Positions 16,928-24,929 of a stretch of DNA of 64,000 nt are shown here, piece after piece. Origin of the DNA: JACVRM01 sp963755085 (lineage in GTDB: Bacteria > Actinomycetota > Thermoleophilia > Gaiellales > Gaiellaceae); the NCBI GenBank assembly GCA_963755085.1, contig CAVWIN010000005.1, positions 211,629 through 275,628 of the forward strand, read 5' to 3'. Numbering within the stretch: position 1 is the stretch's first letter; each line of letters starts with the position of its first letter. The notes beneath the pieces are model-generated. The model had not been told where the DNA came from and searched no databases. It was given only the letters and a program-made list of their open reading frames with translations. A program made the position numbers and the translations under genes.

Positions 16928-17130
16928 TCAGCGACGGCTCTGGATGAGTTTGGGGAGGTTGTCGAGTTCATTCGCGCGCGCGGCGATGAGCCGCTCCGTC
17001 CACGCCTGGTCGTGTATGGAATCTACGGTCATGCTCACCTGCACGTCGCCGTTCGCGGGCTCGAGCTCGACAACCGTGAGGATTCGTAGGGGGCGTGTCG
17101 GGCACGAAGTCGACCAGAGACATGTACGCG
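16928..17130 (-). pseudogene. Frameshifted SRPBCC/AHSA1 C-terminal fragment
   Basis: The minus strand reads LSHAYMSLVDFVPDTPP in one frame and RILTVVELEP, DVQVSMTVDSIHDQAWTERL, IAARANELDNL in another. Joined, they match the C-terminal half of an AHSA1/SRPBCC ligand-binding domain (SLADFIPG...TVVELxP...MTxDxMHDxEWTxR). A one-base shift lies near 17090. The N-terminal half is replaced by the tail of the upstream C_GCAxxG_C_C gene, so this is a deletion remnant. Confidence 0.65.
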
Positions 17131-18129
17131 TGCGACAGAGGTGCGCGCCGTCGCAGGCGAGCTGCCGGGGCTCGAGGAACAGTCGACCAGGTCGGCGACG
17201 CGAGCTGCGACTCGCTGGGCGATTTCCGTGCACCTCGTGGTTCCCTCGGTCGCAATGTATTCGCGCACGTCCGTCGTGGAGGCGAAGTCGCAGCCGGTGA
17301 GCGCGCGGCACTGGGTGCTCCCGAACTCTCCCTTGAACCACGTGGCGAGCTTGTGGCCGAGGTTCATCACCGGGTTAAAGGCGTTGAGTTCGTCGGCGAA
17401 GGCATCCCCGCCGACGGCCATCGTGCCGATCATCCGCAGCACCCTGGCGCGGCTGTTCTCGATCTGCCCGAGAGAACACCCGAGCGCCATCACACCGGCG
17501 GTGAGCGCGCTGCACGTCATGCCGGTGAAGAGGGTGCCGCCCATGAAGGCGGTGGTCGCATCGCGCAGCTCCACAGGAGCGGCCGCCGTTCCGTCGAGCT
17601 CATCAAAGACGGCGTCGGCGCAGTGGAAGCCTCTCTCGTGCCAGTGCGCATAGAGCTCCTGGTACGCCTTCCGAGTCGGCGGCGGGAGCACGTCTCCCCC
17701 GCTCCTCGCGGCCAAGCATTGCGCACACATCGACGGCGCCTGGCGCACAACGCCGATACACCTGAGCGGTAACCGAGCATCGCCGAGAATCGAGCCACAT
17801 TGGGTCGTGCCGTGCGCCGCCTTGAAGCGCTGCAAGAGGTCGTGTCCTTTCTCGAACGCGACGGGGAGGCCGTCTGCCATCTCGTCTCGGCCGTGTCTGA
17901 GCCCGACGACCACGAGCGGCGCGGTCAGGCCGCCGCATTCGCCTCGCGTGTTGCCGATCCCGCCGGGAAGCCCGGCGGTGAGCTTGACCAACCACTCCGA
18001 CTCGCTGGCCGAGGCGTCGACCACCGTCTGCATCACCGACGGCGCGCAATGACCCATCCGCAGCAGGTTCGCGACACTCCTATTGCGCAGCTCCGCAGGC
18101 CGGACCGTCGGAAAAGCCTCGAGCCCCAT
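17035..18129 (-). CDS. C_GCAxxG_C_C family (putative redox) protein, double domain
   Basis: 364 residues with two Cys-rich modules of the C_GCAxxG_C_C type: LLRMGHCAPSVMQTVVDASA..GNTRGECGGLTAPLVVVGL, and HERGFHCADAVFDELDG..GGTLFTGMTCSALTAGVMALG, each followed by further paired cysteines (MCAQC, TQCRALTGCDF). Members are thought to be redox-active. The family-like part ends near EIAQRVAARVADLV; the last 50 or so residues read into the SRPBCC remnant and are probably not native, so a deletion seems to have removed the true stop. It follows two genes with 9-nt and 1-nt spacing, i.e. one operon with an NAD(P)H oxidoreductase. Confidence 0.75.
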   Translation of the reverse strand: MGLEAFPTVRPAELRNRSVANLLRMGHCAPSVMQTVVDASASESEWLVKLTAGLPGGIGNTRGECGGLTAPLVVVGLRHGRDEMADGLPVAFEKGHDLLQRFKAAHGTTQCGSILGDARLPLRCIGVVRQAPSMCAQCLAARSGGDVLPPPTRKAYQELYAHWHERGFHCADAVFDELDGTAAAPVELRDATTAFMGGTLFTGMTCSALTAGVMALGCSLGQIENSRARVLRMIGTMAVGGDAFADELNAFNPVMNLGHKLATWFKGEFGSTQCRALTGCDFASTTDVREYIATEGTTRCTEIAQRVAARVADLVDCSSSPGSSPATARTSVARVHVSGRLRARHAPYESSRLSSSSPRTATCR

Positions 18130-18138
18130 CGCGCTCGC

Positions 18139-18381
18139 CTACGCAGCGGTGCGCGCTGGGCGCTCCGCTTGCGCCGCGCGTTCGCTCTCGAGCAGTTGGA
18201 GGATCCGTTCTGTGTTCGTCCGGATCGCACCGATGTTGCGGAACATCCACTTCGGCGGCGCGTTCTCCGGCATGCGCTCGATCATCTTCTCGAAGTCGAA
18301 GCCGCCATGGCCGCGCGCGCACCGCCTCGCGCACATGCCGACACCAACGGCGGCGGCACCCACCAGCAGTAACCGTTTCAT
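18139..18381 (-). CDS. Small conserved hypothetical protein
   Basis: 80 residues: an N-terminal hydrophobic stretch (MKRLLLVGAAAVGVGMCARR) and a conserved-looking core FDFEKMIERMPENAPPKWMF, RNIGAIRTNTERILQLLE. It lies in an operon between the NAD(P)H oxidoreductase (1 nt upstream) and the C_GCAxxG_C_C gene (9 nt downstream). I recall similar short proteins from actinobacteria, but no function. Confidence 0.75.
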   Translation of the reverse strand: MKRLLLVGAAAVGVGMCARRCARGHGGFDFEKMIERMPENAPPKWMFRNIGAIRTNTERILQLLESERAAQAERPARTAA

Positions 18382-18382
18382 C

Positions 18383-19189
18383 TCACTCCCCCTTCACCGT
18401 CTCCGGCTCAAGTGCGGGGCCTTGCGCCGGAGCCAGACTCGACTCGAACTCGTGGCCAAGCCGGTACGCCTGTTGCAGGTACTCGCGTCGCGTCGCCTCG
18501 TCGACGGCGCCGACGGCATAGAAATAGACGTGCTCGACCTTTTCGATGCCGGGGTAGCGGAAGCCGAAGTCGTCGACCAGCCGCTCGATCGCGGCGTCGC
18601 AACCGGAGTCGCGGTAGTCGCTCTCGCGGAAGAAGGTCGGCGTCATGATCAGCGCCTTCCGCTGCTTCAACAGCGGCTGCCGGCCGCTCAGGTCACCCTC
18701 GAGCCACCCCTCTCGGCTCATCGTGTAGACGAAGCCGTACGTGAACACCCGCTCAACCCAGCCGCGCAGCATCGCCGGCAAGTTCATCCAGTAGATCGGC
18801 GCCACGAACGCGAGCCCGTCCGCCGCGGCGACCTTCTCCTGCTGGGCGAGCACGTCCCTCGGGCGCCGCTTCGCGATCACCTCGCGCAGCTCCGGCAGGT
18901 GCTTGTCACCCAGCCAGCGTCTGGCGACCGCGCGCCGAAGCGGCCCGCCGGCCTCTGCCACCATCCGCGCTCGTATCTCGTCCTCGCTACCCCAGGCCTC
19001 CGGCGGCACCGACTCGTGCGCGAAGAAGGCGTAGTCGTCCATCCCGTAGACCGGGTTGAACTTGATCGCGTACAGATCGACGACGTCGAACTCGTGCCCC
19101 GCGTCGGTCAGCCCCTGCGTGAACTTCTCCAGCACCGCGTGGCAGAACGACGCCGGATTCGGATGCGCATACACCGTCAGCACCCTCAT
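18383..19189 (-). CDS. NAD(P)H oxidoreductase, flavodoxin-like fold (NQO1/MdaB type)
   Basis: 268 residues: RVLTVYAHPNPASFCHAVLE (FMN/FAD phosphate loop of the flavodoxin fold), AHESVPPEAW, LAFVAPIYWMNLPAMLRGWV (conserved PxYWxxxPAxLKGW motif) and FTYGFVYTMS. Enzymes of this group carry out two-electron reduction of quinones or related acceptors. ATG 19189 follows GGACGGTGAGG. It is the first gene of a three-gene operon with a small protein and a Cys-rich redox protein, suggesting a stress or redox role. Confidence 0.88.
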   Translation of the reverse strand: MRVLTVYAHPNPASFCHAVLEKFTQGLTDAGHEFDVVDLYAIKFNPVYGMDDYAFFAHESVPPEAWGSEDEIRARMVAEAGGPLRRAVARRWLGDKHLPELREVIAKRRPRDVLAQQEKVAAADGLAFVAPIYWMNLPAMLRGWVERVFTYGFVYTMSREGWLEGDLSGRQPLLKQRKALIMTPTFFRESDYRDSGCDAAIERLVDDFGFRYPGIEKVEHVYFYAVGAVDEATRREYLQQAYRLGHEFESSLAPAQGPALEPETVKGE

Positions 19190-19672
19190 CGACCTCACCG
19201 TCCTTTCGTGACGACGAGTCGCCTGTCGGTCGAGCCCTCTCGGGGCACGCCGAAGCAACTCCGCAAGGAGAGCCGCCTTCACTGTCCCTCGCCAGCGCCG
19301 CGGAGGCATCGGAGAACCCCCGCGTCCGCCTTCCTCTTTCTACGTCGCCCCCCCAACGTGCTCGTTGACGCGCCGGAGCCGCCGCGAGACGCTTCGAGCG
19401 ACCCGCGGGGAGCGCCAACCCTATGCGGCCAAGAGAGGGCCGCGATCGTGCTCCGGCGCGCCGATTCTCCGCCGGCACCGCCGACGCGATGCGTAGTTTC
19501 TCCCCTCGCTGACAGGGGACGACCCCGACGCGGCGCGCCCCCGCCCGGGGGTATCAGGACGGTGCGAAGGGGAGTATCCCCGCGGCGCGTTTCCGTCAGC
19601 ACGGCTATGGCCCGGATTCGCGCGGCCCGCCCGGCCGGGAGAGACCTTCGGCACACGAGCCGAAGGACACGC
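19190..19672. other. Intergenic region between divergent redox operon and sigma-factor gene
   Basis: 483 nt without a supportable gene on either strand. It must hold promoters for the minus-strand redox operon and the plus-strand sigma gene. GGGTAT-like motifs occur at about 19547 and 19570 in GC-rich context, but no properly spaced -35 partner is visible, so I do not call a promoter. Confidence 0.4.
19645..19666 (+). promoter_or_regulatory. Hairpin overlapping the sigma-factor ribosome-binding site
   Basis: CCTTCGG (19645-19651) and CCGAAGG (19660-19666) form a perfect 7-bp stem with an 8-nt loop. The right arm contains the AAGGA Shine-Dalgarno sequence of the gene that starts at 19673. When folded, the stem would hide the ribosome site, so translational control of the sigma factor is plausible. 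Confidence 0.5.
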
Positions 19673-20494
19673 ATGCGCGGAACGATCGCTCTTCTAGCCG
19701 CCACAGCCCTGGTCGGTGTTGCGGCGCCGGCGTCGGCTCCGGCGCGCGCGCACGCCACAGGCCATTCCGAACGACTCGCGGCGCGCGCTCGCCGCGGCGA
19801 CCGCGTCGCCCGCACCGCCATCGTCGAGGAACACATGGGCATCGTCCGCGCCGTCGCATTCCGTTACCGGAACCTCGGCATCCCCGTGGAGGATCTCGTG
19901 CAAGAAGGCGCGATTGGACTCCTGACGGCGGTCGACGAGTACGACCCCGCTCGCGGAACGAGCTTCTCCACCTACGCCTTCTGGCGCGTTCGGTCGGCCG
20001 TGACGCACGCCGTCACCGCCCGCGCCAGCCTCATGCGAATCCCGCGCTCCGTACTCGAGCGCCGGCGGCAGGTCAGGGCTGCCCGCGACCTGCTGACCAC
20101 AGGCGGACACGAGCCGAGCATCAGCGAGTTGGCTGCCGCGACCTCCCTGCCAGGCGCAGCGGTCGCCGAAGCCTTGGCGCCGAGCGACGTCGTCTCGCTC
20201 GACCATCCGCTTGCCGACGGGACGCTGCTCGTCGACCATCTCGCCGGCAACGGCGCGCAACCGGATGAACGCGCCGCCAGCGGGCAGGAGAGCCGCGTAC
20301 TGCGCGCCGCGCTGCAACGTCTGCGCCCTCGCAAGCAGGCGATCGTCAAGCGCCACTACGGGATCGACGCCACACCCGAGACGCTGGTCGAGATCGCCTC
20401 CGACCTCCACCTGTCCCCCGAGCGGATACGCGCCCTCAAGGACGATGCGCTGCGGGAGCTGGCTGCTGATCTGACAGCGGCGGCCGGCGCCTGA
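19673..20494 (+). CDS. Sigma-70 family RNA polymerase sigma factor with hydrophobic N-terminus
   Basis: 273 residues. Region 2 is clear (EEHMGIVRAVAFRYRNLG, PVEDLVQEGAIGLLTAVDEY, FSTYAFWRVRSAVTHAV), region 3 follows (LMRIPRSVLERRRQVRA..EPSISELAAAT), and region 4 closes (LRPRKQAIVKRHYGID..ETLVEIASDLHLSPERIRAL). This fits an alternative or group 2-like sigma. Oddly, residues 1-26 are MRGTIALLAATALVGVAAPA plus SAPARA, which reads like a signal peptide. ATG 19673 has a good AAGGA site 6 nt upstream, and no ATG, GTG or TTG lies in frame between it and region 2. A hairpin covers that ribosome site. A universal stress protein gene follows in the same direction. Confidence 0.85.
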   Translation: MRGTIALLAATALVGVAAPASAPARAHATGHSERLAARARRGDRVARTAIVEEHMGIVRAVAFRYRNLGIPVEDLVQEGAIGLLTAVDEYDPARGTSFSTYAFWRVRSAVTHAVTARASLMRIPRSVLERRRQVRAARDLLTTGGHEPSISELAAATSLPGAAVAEALAPSDVVSLDHPLADGTLLVDHLAGNGAQPDERAASGQESRVLRAALQRLRPRKQAIVKRHYGIDATPETLVEIASDLHLSPERIRALKDDALRELAADLTAAAGA

Positions 20495-20591
20495 CGCCGG
20501 CGGATCCGTAGTCCTTCCGCGCTGCCGTGTGGCAAATCGCCGAACCGCGAGTCCTGGGGCGGCGGAAGACAGGGGCAAAGGGAGGTACGCG

Positions 20592-21443
20592 ATGGGAACA
20601 ACGGCGCATCCCGCACGCCTTGAAGCCGGTCGGCGGATCTTCACGCGCATCCTCGTCGGCGTCGACGGCTCACAAGACGCGCTCGAAGCTGTCCGCCAAG
20701 CGGCGCTGCTGCAGGACGTCGACGGGCAGCTGACGCTGCTCGCGGTCTGGGACATCGCCCACGGCGTGGGCGGCACCGGCAGCGGGATCCCGTACTACCT
20801 TGATGAGGACTTCCAGCGCACGGCCGCGGAGAAGGGGTTGCGTGCGGCGAGCGAGTACGTCGCGCCCTACACCGCCACCATTAGCAAGCTGGTGCGAGGC
20901 ACGCTCGTGGCCGCACTACTCGCGGAGATCGAGCGCGACGACGACACGTTGATCTCGATCGGCAGCAGCGGCATCGGCCGGATGCTCGGGATCGTCGAAG
21001 GCGCCGCGTCAACCGAGCTCATCCACCGCGCGCCCTCCTCCGTGCTGCTTGCGCGCCAGGCGAAAGAAGGGTTCCCGCGGCGAATCGTCGTCGGCGTCGA
21101 CGGCTCGGTCGAGTCGGCCGCCGCCTACGCCGCGGCCCGCTACCTGGCCGAGCGCTTCGATGCGGAGCTGCACCCGCTTGTCGCCTCGGGCGGCAAGGGC
21201 GTCAACCAGCGCCTCGTCGCAGCGATCACCAACGGTGAGCACGACGACCGCCACGAGGCTCCCGCCCACGCGCTGACAGAGGCGGCCGAGCGAGCCGACC
21301 TCGTGGTCGTCGGCAGCCGCGGCCTGCACGGCCTGCGCGCGCTCGGCTCGGTCTCCGAACGCGTCGCGCATAGCGCCTCGTGCACGACGCTCGTCGTCCG
21401 CGAGCCCACCTGGCAGCAGGTGGCCGAAGAACTCGGGCGATAG
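20592..21443 (+). CDS. Universal stress protein, tandem UspA domains
   Basis: 283 residues with two UspA domains: TRILVGVDGSQDALEAVRQA at the start of the first, and RRIVVGVDGSVESAAAYAAA at the start of the second. The second ends in the nucleotide-binding signature GSRGLHGLRALGSVSERVAH. ATG 20592 follows GGGAGGTACGC. Located 97 nt after the sigma-factor gene and ahead of a second Usp-like gene, so likely part of a stress regulon. Confidence 0.9.
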   Translation: MGTTAHPARLEAGRRIFTRILVGVDGSQDALEAVRQAALLQDVDGQLTLLAVWDIAHGVGGTGSGIPYYLDEDFQRTAAEKGLRAASEYVAPYTATISKLVRGTLVAALLAEIERDDDTLISIGSSGIGRMLGIVEGAASTELIHRAPSSVLLARQAKEGFPRRIVVGVDGSVESAAAYAAARYLAERFDAELHPLVASGGKGVNQRLVAAITNGEHDDRHEAPAHALTEAAERADLVVVGSRGLHGLRALGSVSERVAHSASCTTLVVREPTWQQVAEELGR

Positions 21444-21451
21444 GAGCAGGA

Positions 21452-21631
21452 ATGCCGGACACCGCGACCACGATTCGTGCCGAGCGGCTGACCAAGCTGG
21501 ACGTCGACCTGATCCGGCCGACCCGCGGCCGCATCGAAGTCTTCGGCGCGGACCCGAGCCGCGACGCCGCTCTCCGGCGGCGACCCCCTGACCCGGAACG
21601 GAGGACCACGCCATGCCAACCGCATCCCTGA
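21452..21631 (+). pseudogene. Internally deleted ABC-transporter ATPase remnant
   Basis: From ATG 21452 the frame reads IRAERLTK then jumps straight to LDVDLIRPTRGRIEVFGADP and SRDAALRRR. In intact ABC ATPases the region between LTK and DLIRPTRG carries the Walker A loop; here about 40 residues are gone, and nothing recognisable follows. It has its own ribosome site (GGAGCAGGA). An in-frame deletion remnant, related in type to the intact ABC genes at 23.3-27 kb. Confidence 0.7.
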
Positions 21632-22101
21632 CTCAACCCCGCCGCCTCCGGCGCGCGCACCGTCACCGCGTTCTCGTCGTCGTCGACGAGCCGTGCCCGT
21701 CCCGCAGCCTCTGCGCGAGTGTGCGCGAGCAGGCCGCGCGGGAGCCAATCGAGGCACTGATCATCGCCCCCGCCCACGGCTCGGCCGCGACCCAGTGGTA
21801 CATCGACGACGACGCCGCCCGCGCCGATGCGACCCGGCGGCTGCGGGGCTGCGTCAGCTGCCTCGCCGGCGCAGGAATCCGCGCGGAGGGCCGGCTCGCC
21901 GATCCCGACCCGGTCAGCGCGATCGCTGACGCGCTCCACGACTTCCCGGCAGAGGAGATCCTGATCGTCACCGCGCCTCAGCGGCCCTCGACCTGGCTGC
22001 ACAAGAGCGTGATCGACCGCGCCCGCCGCACCTTCCCGCAGCCCGTCAAACACCTCGTCGTGGCACCGGCGACCGGCGGAAGCCCAAGCCCTGGGAGGTG
22101 A
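21613..22101 (+). CDS. UspA-like small protein
   Basis: 162 residues. HRHRVLVVVDEPCPSRSLCA and a C-terminal EEILIVTAPQRPSTWLHKSV, FPQPVKHLVVAPA resemble the beta-alpha-beta frame of universal stress proteins, but the GxxGx9GS nucleotide loop is not present. It overlaps the end of the ABC remnant and is followed 3 nt later by the F420-type reductase gene. Function unknown; a non-ATP-binding Usp relative is my best reading. Confidence 0.65.
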   Translation: MPTASLTQPRRLRRAHRHRVLVVVDEPCPSRSLCASVREQAAREPIEALIIAPAHGSAATQWYIDDDAARADATRRLRGCVSCLAGAGIRAEGRLADPDPVSAIADALHDFPAEEILIVTAPQRPSTWLHKSVIDRARRTFPQPVKHLVVAPATGGSPSPGR

Positions 22102-22104
22102 AGC

Positions 22105-22725
22105 ATGGCCGGAGACAAGGCGCGGCTACCACCGCGGTGGTTCATCAAGACGTTCTGGCATGCGCACCGGCGGCTCGTGCGAGCGAGCGGAGGCCGCAAG
22201 GGGCTGTGGCCTTCGCGCCCGGATAAGTGGGGCGCCTTGCGCCTCACAGCGACAGGCCGACGCAGCGGCGAGCCACGGAGCGTGATCCTCGGCTACTACG
22301 AGGACGGGCCCAACCTGGTCTCGATGGCCATGAATGGCTGGGGCGCGGCCGAGCCAGCGTGGTGGCTGAACCTTCAGGCCGATCCGCAGGCGGTCGTCGA
22401 GCTCGCAGGCGGGATCCGGCGCGAGGTGCTCGGCAGGCCCGCAGTCGGCGCGGAGCGTGAACGACTGTGGCAGCACTGGCGCGAGCTGGACAAGAACCTT
22501 GACAGTTACGCAGCACGACGCCCGCGAGAGACGGTGGTCGTCGTCCTCGAGCCGCGGGCAGTGGCGAACGGGGGCGCCTCGCGGGAGGGGAGTCCAGCCT
22601 GCGGCTCGCCGCCGGTCGGAAGATCGGTGCTCGCCCACGCCGAATTTGGGGCCTTCTGCCGATGTCGCGGCCGGCCGATCCGCGCGACGCTGGAGCAGAA
22701 CCAGACACCGGAGGTGTCGGAATGA
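22105..22725 (+). CDS. Deazaflavin (F420)-dependent nitroreductase family protein (DDN-like)
   Basis: Residues 40-145 match the DDN split-barrel family: LRLTATGRRSGEPRSVILGY, NLVSMAMNGWGAAEPAWWLN, LQADPQAVVELAG and an LDKNLDSYAARRPRETVVVVL ending. The C-terminal 55 residues (from ANGGASREG) are not typical and may be an extension read through from a lost stop. The family uses F420H2 for reduction. Its stop overlaps the next start by ATGA. Confidence 0.82.
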   Translation: MAGDKARLPPRWFIKTFWHAHRRLVRASGGRKGLWPSRPDKWGALRLTATGRRSGEPRSVILGYYEDGPNLVSMAMNGWGAAEPAWWLNLQADPQAVVELAGGIRREVLGRPAVGAERERLWQHWRELDKNLDSYAARRPRETVVVVLEPRAVANGGASREGSPACGSPPVGRSVLAHAEFGAFCRCRGRPIRATLEQNQTPEVSE

Positions 22726-23195
22726 GACTGGGTATGGAAGCTGCTTCCAGACGCGTCCGCCTTGCGGCGCTTCTCTTGATAGCCGGTCTGGCGGCTGGCC
22801 CGGTCGGCACGCATGTCTACTGGATGCTGGGCGGCACCTGGGGGCTCCATAGGTCCGTCGACGGCCACATCGAACAGTCGACGACGACGGGCATACGCGT
22901 CGTGGCGGCCGTCGTCGTGCTGCTGCTCGTCGCCGCGGTGCTGGTCGTACTGGCGCGGGTCGAACTGTGGCAGCAGCCGTTTGTGTCCGACCGCGTCATT
23001 CGGTTCTTCGCCTGGGCGTTGGCGGCGGTCTTCCTGCTGGAGACACTGGCGGCCTTCACCTGGAGTCGCGAGTACGAGTGGTGGCTGTACGGGCCCGTCT
23101 CGCTCGTGATCGGACTGCTGGCGCTCGTCGTCGCGGGCTCGGGCGGCGCGTGGCCTCGTATGCAGCGGCCGCACCGGACCCTGCCCTCGCACTGA
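22722..23195 (+). CDS. DUF3995-like four-helix membrane protein
   Basis: 157 residues with four predicted membrane helices. The motif HVYWMLGGTWGL after the first helix, and WALAAVFLLETLAAF, LVIGLLALVVAGSG later, match the DUF3995 pattern. ATG 22722 is preceded by GGAGGTGTCGGA and overlaps the preceding stop, so the pair is translationally coupled. Function unknown. Confidence 0.75.
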   Translation: MRLGMEAASRRVRLAALLLIAGLAAGPVGTHVYWMLGGTWGLHRSVDGHIEQSTTTGIRVVAAVVVLLLVAAVLVVLARVELWQQPFVSDRVIRFFAWALAAVFLLETLAAFTWSREYEWWLYGPVSLVIGLLALVVAGSGGAWPRMQRPHRTLPSH

Positions 23196-23271
23196 AGGAG
23201 GCATCCTGGCCACGCAAACTCTTCCCGTCACGGCGCCAGCGCCGGTTGAGCTGTCAGTCGGACACGGCGCG

Positions 23272-24198
23272 GTGGTCCGCGCGGAGCATCTGACGAAGCG
23301 GTTCGGCGGGGTGCTGGCGGTGGACGATCTGTCGTTTGCGCTCGAGCGCGGTACGGTGACCGGTTTCCTCGGCCCGAACGGGGCGGGCAAGACGACGACG
23401 CTGCGGATGCTGCTCCATCTTGTCCAGCCGACTGCTGGACAGGCGCTCGTTTTCGGCGGCCGCTACCAGGATCTGGAGCGGCCGGCGAGCCACGTCGGCG
23501 CGGTGCTGGAGGCGGCCGACTTCCACCCCGGCCGCTCGGGCAGGGATCACCTGTTCTCGCTCGCGCTGGCGCTCGGCCACCGCGGCGGCGGCAACTGGTT
23601 CCTCGCACGCGAACGGGCGGCGCGCAAGCGCGTAGATGCAGTGCTCGAGCTCGTAGAGCTCACAGAGGCCGGAGGGCGCCGGGTCGGCGGCTACTCGCTC
23701 GGGATGCGACAGCGGCTTGGCCTCGCGGGCGCGCTGCTCGGCGACCCGGAGCTGCTGATCCTGGACGAGCCGGCGAACGGCCTCGACCCCGAAGGGGTGC
23801 GCTGGCTACGCGACTTCATGCGGGGCTTCGCGTCTGAGGGCAAGACCGTCTTCGTCTCCAGCCACGTCCTCGCCGAGGTCGCGCAAACGGTCGACCAGGT
23901 GGTGATCATCAACAAGGGCCGGCTCGTCGCCTTCGAGCCGCTCGCGCAGCTGACCGCGCAGCTGACCGGTGCCGTCCGTGTTCGCGCACCTGGCATCGTT
24001 CGGCTCCAGAAGGCGCTCGAGGCGGAGGGCATCCGCTCGACGCTCCAGGACGGCGACGAGGTGCTCGTCGAGGGTACGCCGGCCGCCCGCGTCGGCGAGC
24101 TCGCCTTCCGGGCCGGGGTGCCGCTGCACGAGCTCGTGCCCGAGACCTCGAGCCTCGAGGACGTCTTCCTCGAGCTGACCGCGGAGGAGCCGTCGTGA
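23272..24198 (+). CDS. ABC transporter ATP-binding protein (BcrA/CcmA-type)
   Basis: 308 residues, a complete ATPase: Walker A GPNGAGKTTT, signature YSLGMRQRLGLAGALL, Walker B ELLILDEPANGLDPEG, and an H-loop FVSSHVLAEVA. It has a C-terminal extension usual for drug or antimicrobial export ATPases. The GTG at 23272 lacks an evident ribosome site; AAGGAGG at 23195-23201 sits just before an in-frame CTG (23206), so a non-standard start 22 residues upstream is possible. Four-nt overlap with its permease. Confidence 0.88.
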   Translation: MVRAEHLTKRFGGVLAVDDLSFALERGTVTGFLGPNGAGKTTTLRMLLHLVQPTAGQALVFGGRYQDLERPASHVGAVLEAADFHPGRSGRDHLFSLALALGHRGGGNWFLARERAARKRVDAVLELVELTEAGGRRVGGYSLGMRQRLGLAGALLGDPELLILDEPANGLDPEGVRWLRDFMRGFASEGKTVFVSSHVLAEVAQTVDQVVIINKGRLVAFEPLAQLTAQLTGAVRVRAPGIVRLQKALEAEGIRSTLQDGDEVLVEGTPAARVGELAFRAGVPLHELVPETSSLEDVFLELTAEEPS

Positions 24199-24929
24199 TC
24201 GACCAGCTGCTCTCGGAGTTGCGCAAGATGCGCACCACCCGCACCAACCTCGGCCTGCTCGCGGGGATGATCGGCCTCACGCTTCTCACCGTGCTGATCA
24301 ACGGCTTCGTCCTCAGTGCGTCCGAGCTGCGCGGCCACGACAACCAGCACACGCTTCTCTCCGCCGGCACCAACGGCGCGCTGTTCGCGTCCTTGATCGG
24401 GATCATGGCGATCACCAGCGAGTTCCGGCACGGCACGATCCGACCCACCTTCGTCGTCACGCCGCACCGCACCCGGGTGATCGTCGCGAAGGTGCTCGCC
24501 AGCCTCGCGATGGGGGTCGCGTTCGGCATCGTCGCGATCGGACTGTCCTTCGGCGCCGGCTACGCCGTGCTCGCCGCGCGCGGCATCCCCCTCGCACTCG
24601 ACACCAACCATGTCCTGCTGCTCCTCCTGGGCACGCTCGCCATGACTGCGCTATGGGCGGCGCTCGGCGTCGGCTTCGGCGCCCTCGTGAAGAACCAGGT
24701 TTTCGCCGTGATCGGCCTGATCGTGTGGACCGGGTTCATCGACAACATCATCCGTGCCGTCGGCCCCGACATCGGCCGCTTCACCCCCGTCGGTGTCAGC
24801 GACTCGCTCACCGCCGGCTTCGCCGACTACCTGCTCACACCGTTCGCGGGCGGCCTGCTCCTGCTCGGCTACGTGATCGCGTTCGTCGTCGCAGGCGCGC
24901 TGGTCGTCGCGCGCCGCGACGTCACCTGA
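24195..24929 (+). CDS. ABC transporter permease (ABC-2 type)
   Basis: 244 residues with about six membrane helices. ITSEFRHGTIRPTFVVTPHR after the second helix is typical of ABC-2 permeases. It starts by GTGA overlap with the ATPase upstream and ends by TGATG overlap with a second ATPase, so the four ABC genes form one tightly coupled unit, probably two exporters or one heteromeric exporter. Confidence 0.85.
   Translation: MIDQLLSELRKMRTTRTNLGLLAGMIGLTLLTVLINGFVLSASELRGHDNQHTLLSAGTNGALFASLIGIMAITSEFRHGTIRPTFVVTPHRTRVIVAKVLASLAMGVAFGIVAIGLSFGAGYAVLAARGIPLALDTNHVLLLLLGTLAMTALWAALGVGFGALVKNQVFAVIGLIVWTGFIDNIIRAVGPDIGRFTPVGVSDSLTAGFADYLLTPFAGGLLLLGYVIAFVVAGALVVARRDVT

Noticed and set aside
18083..19672. 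Plus-strand 5' extension of the sigma-factor frame (803 codons)
   Set aside because: Antisense to three intact minus-strand redox genes; conserved sequence and a ribosome site begin only at 19673.
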